Below the pieces are notes generated by a model, which made no database searches, was not told where the DNA came from, and saw nothing but the letters and a program-made list of their open reading frames with translations. Both the position numbers and the translations under genes were made by a program. This document shows positions 4,980 to 5,372 of a stretch of DNA of 5,372 bases, piece by piece (positions within the stretch are counted from its first letter, which is position 1; every line of letters begins with the position of its first letter). This stretch comes from Mycobacterium sp. GTDB taxonomy: Bacteria > Actinomycetota > Actinomycetes > Mycobacteriales > Mycobacteriaceae. The stretch lies in assembly GCA_028706695.1 (NCBI GenBank), contig JAQTVU010000216.1, positions 1 to 5,372 on the forward strand. Reading direction: 5' to 3'.

Positions 4980-5372
4980 TCAGGCCGTCTGCGCCGAGAG
5001 CTTCCGGTACTCCAGCACGGTGTCGATGATCCCGTAGTCCTTGGCATCTTCGGCGGTCAGGATCTTGTCGCGGTCGGTGTCCTTGCGGATCGTCGCGGCG
5101 TCCTTACCGGTATGACGGGCCAGGGTGGTCTCCATCAGCGTGCGCATCCGCTCGATCTCGGCGGCCTGGATCTCCAGATCCGAGAATTGGCCCTGGATCA
5201 CTCCCTGCAGCGACGGCTGGTGGATCAGCACGCGGGCGTTGGGCAGTGCCATGCGCTTGCCGGGTGTCCCGGCGGCCAGCAGCACCGCCGCGGCTGAGGC
5301 GGCCTGACCCAGGCAGACCGTCTGGATGTCGGCGCGCACGTATTGCATGGTGTCGTAGATCGCCATCAGCGA
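4980..5372 (-). CDS. clpP2: ATP-dependent Clp protease proteolytic subunit 2 (ClpP2), C-terminal part
   Basis: The last 130 codons of ClpP2 are present; the 5' end, including the N-terminal loops, lies beyond the right edge. ClpP2 stacks with ClpP1 into the mixed tetradecamer that degrades proteins fed by ClpX or ClpC1. The catalytic triad is intact: Ser in GQAASAAA (residue 24 counted from the Met at 5366), His in VLIHQPS (residue 49) and Asp in TDRDKILT (residue 100). These spacings agree with Ser110, His135 and Asp186 of the M. tuberculosis protein. The Met at 5366 is internal: the frame continues upstream with Ser-Leu, fitting the conserved GGG-x-TSLMAIYDT region. The end sequence (EYRKLSAQTA) is that of mycobacterial ClpP2. 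The clpP1 gene would normally lie next, outside the window. Confidence 0.97.
   Translation of the reverse strand, partial: SLMAIYDTMQYVRADIQTVCLGQAASAAAVLLAAGTPGKRMALPNARVLIHQPSLQGVIQGQFSDLEIQAAEIERMRTLMETTLARHTGKDAATIRKDTDRDKILTAEDAKDYGIIDTVLEYRKLSAQTA

Noticed and set aside
1..5372. CRISPR array, tRNA/rRNA, insertion sequence or defence system
   Set aside because: No regularly spaced repeats, cloverleaf, transposase or terminal inverted repeats were seen. The genes are conserved housekeeping genes in near-standard order.

Overview
The window is chromosomal DNA from a high-GC actinomycete, almost certainly a Mycobacterium. By memory comparison only, ClpX (426 aa), ClpP2 and the two KorAB subunits are nearly identical in length and motifs to M. 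tuberculosis Rv2457c, Rv2460c, Rv2455c and Rv2454c, and mmuM matches Rv2458. The species cannot be fixed from the window.

Layout, left to right. The first 22 codons of korB lie on the minus strand at the left edge. They are preceded by an unusual ~52-bp tandem duplication at the korA/korB junction, then by the complete korA (minus). Positions 2127-2492 hold no convincing gene. They contain a 19-bp perfect tandem repeat, a terminator-like hairpin, a promoter-like element with a direct repeat, and a 40-codon open frame of doubtful status. The complete clpX (minus) follows. The divergent clpX/mmuM intergenic region carries two separate 7-bp inverted repeats and a mycobacterial-type -10 placed for leaderless mmuM. 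The complete mmuM (plus) then converges on the 3' part of clpP2 (minus), which runs off the right edge.

Functionally there are three modules. KorA and KorB form the CoA-dependent 2-oxoglutarate:ferredoxin oxidoreductase, which acts at the TCA-cycle level. ClpX and ClpP2 belong to the essential mycobacterial ClpXP1P2 protease. MmuM is a homocysteine S-methyltransferase that makes methionine. As I remember the M. tuberculosis order, an MFS transporter gene sits between korA and clpX (Rv2456c) and another between mmuM and clpP2 (Rv2459). Both are absent here.

The genes are ordinary housekeeping genes and I see no undescribed multi-gene system. The parts worth a second look are small. The main one is the korA/korB junction, where a duplication has produced two copies of a 16-17 codon mini-ORF, each ending in a GTGA start/stop overlap. 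The others are the structured, gene-free intergenic regions either side of clpX.
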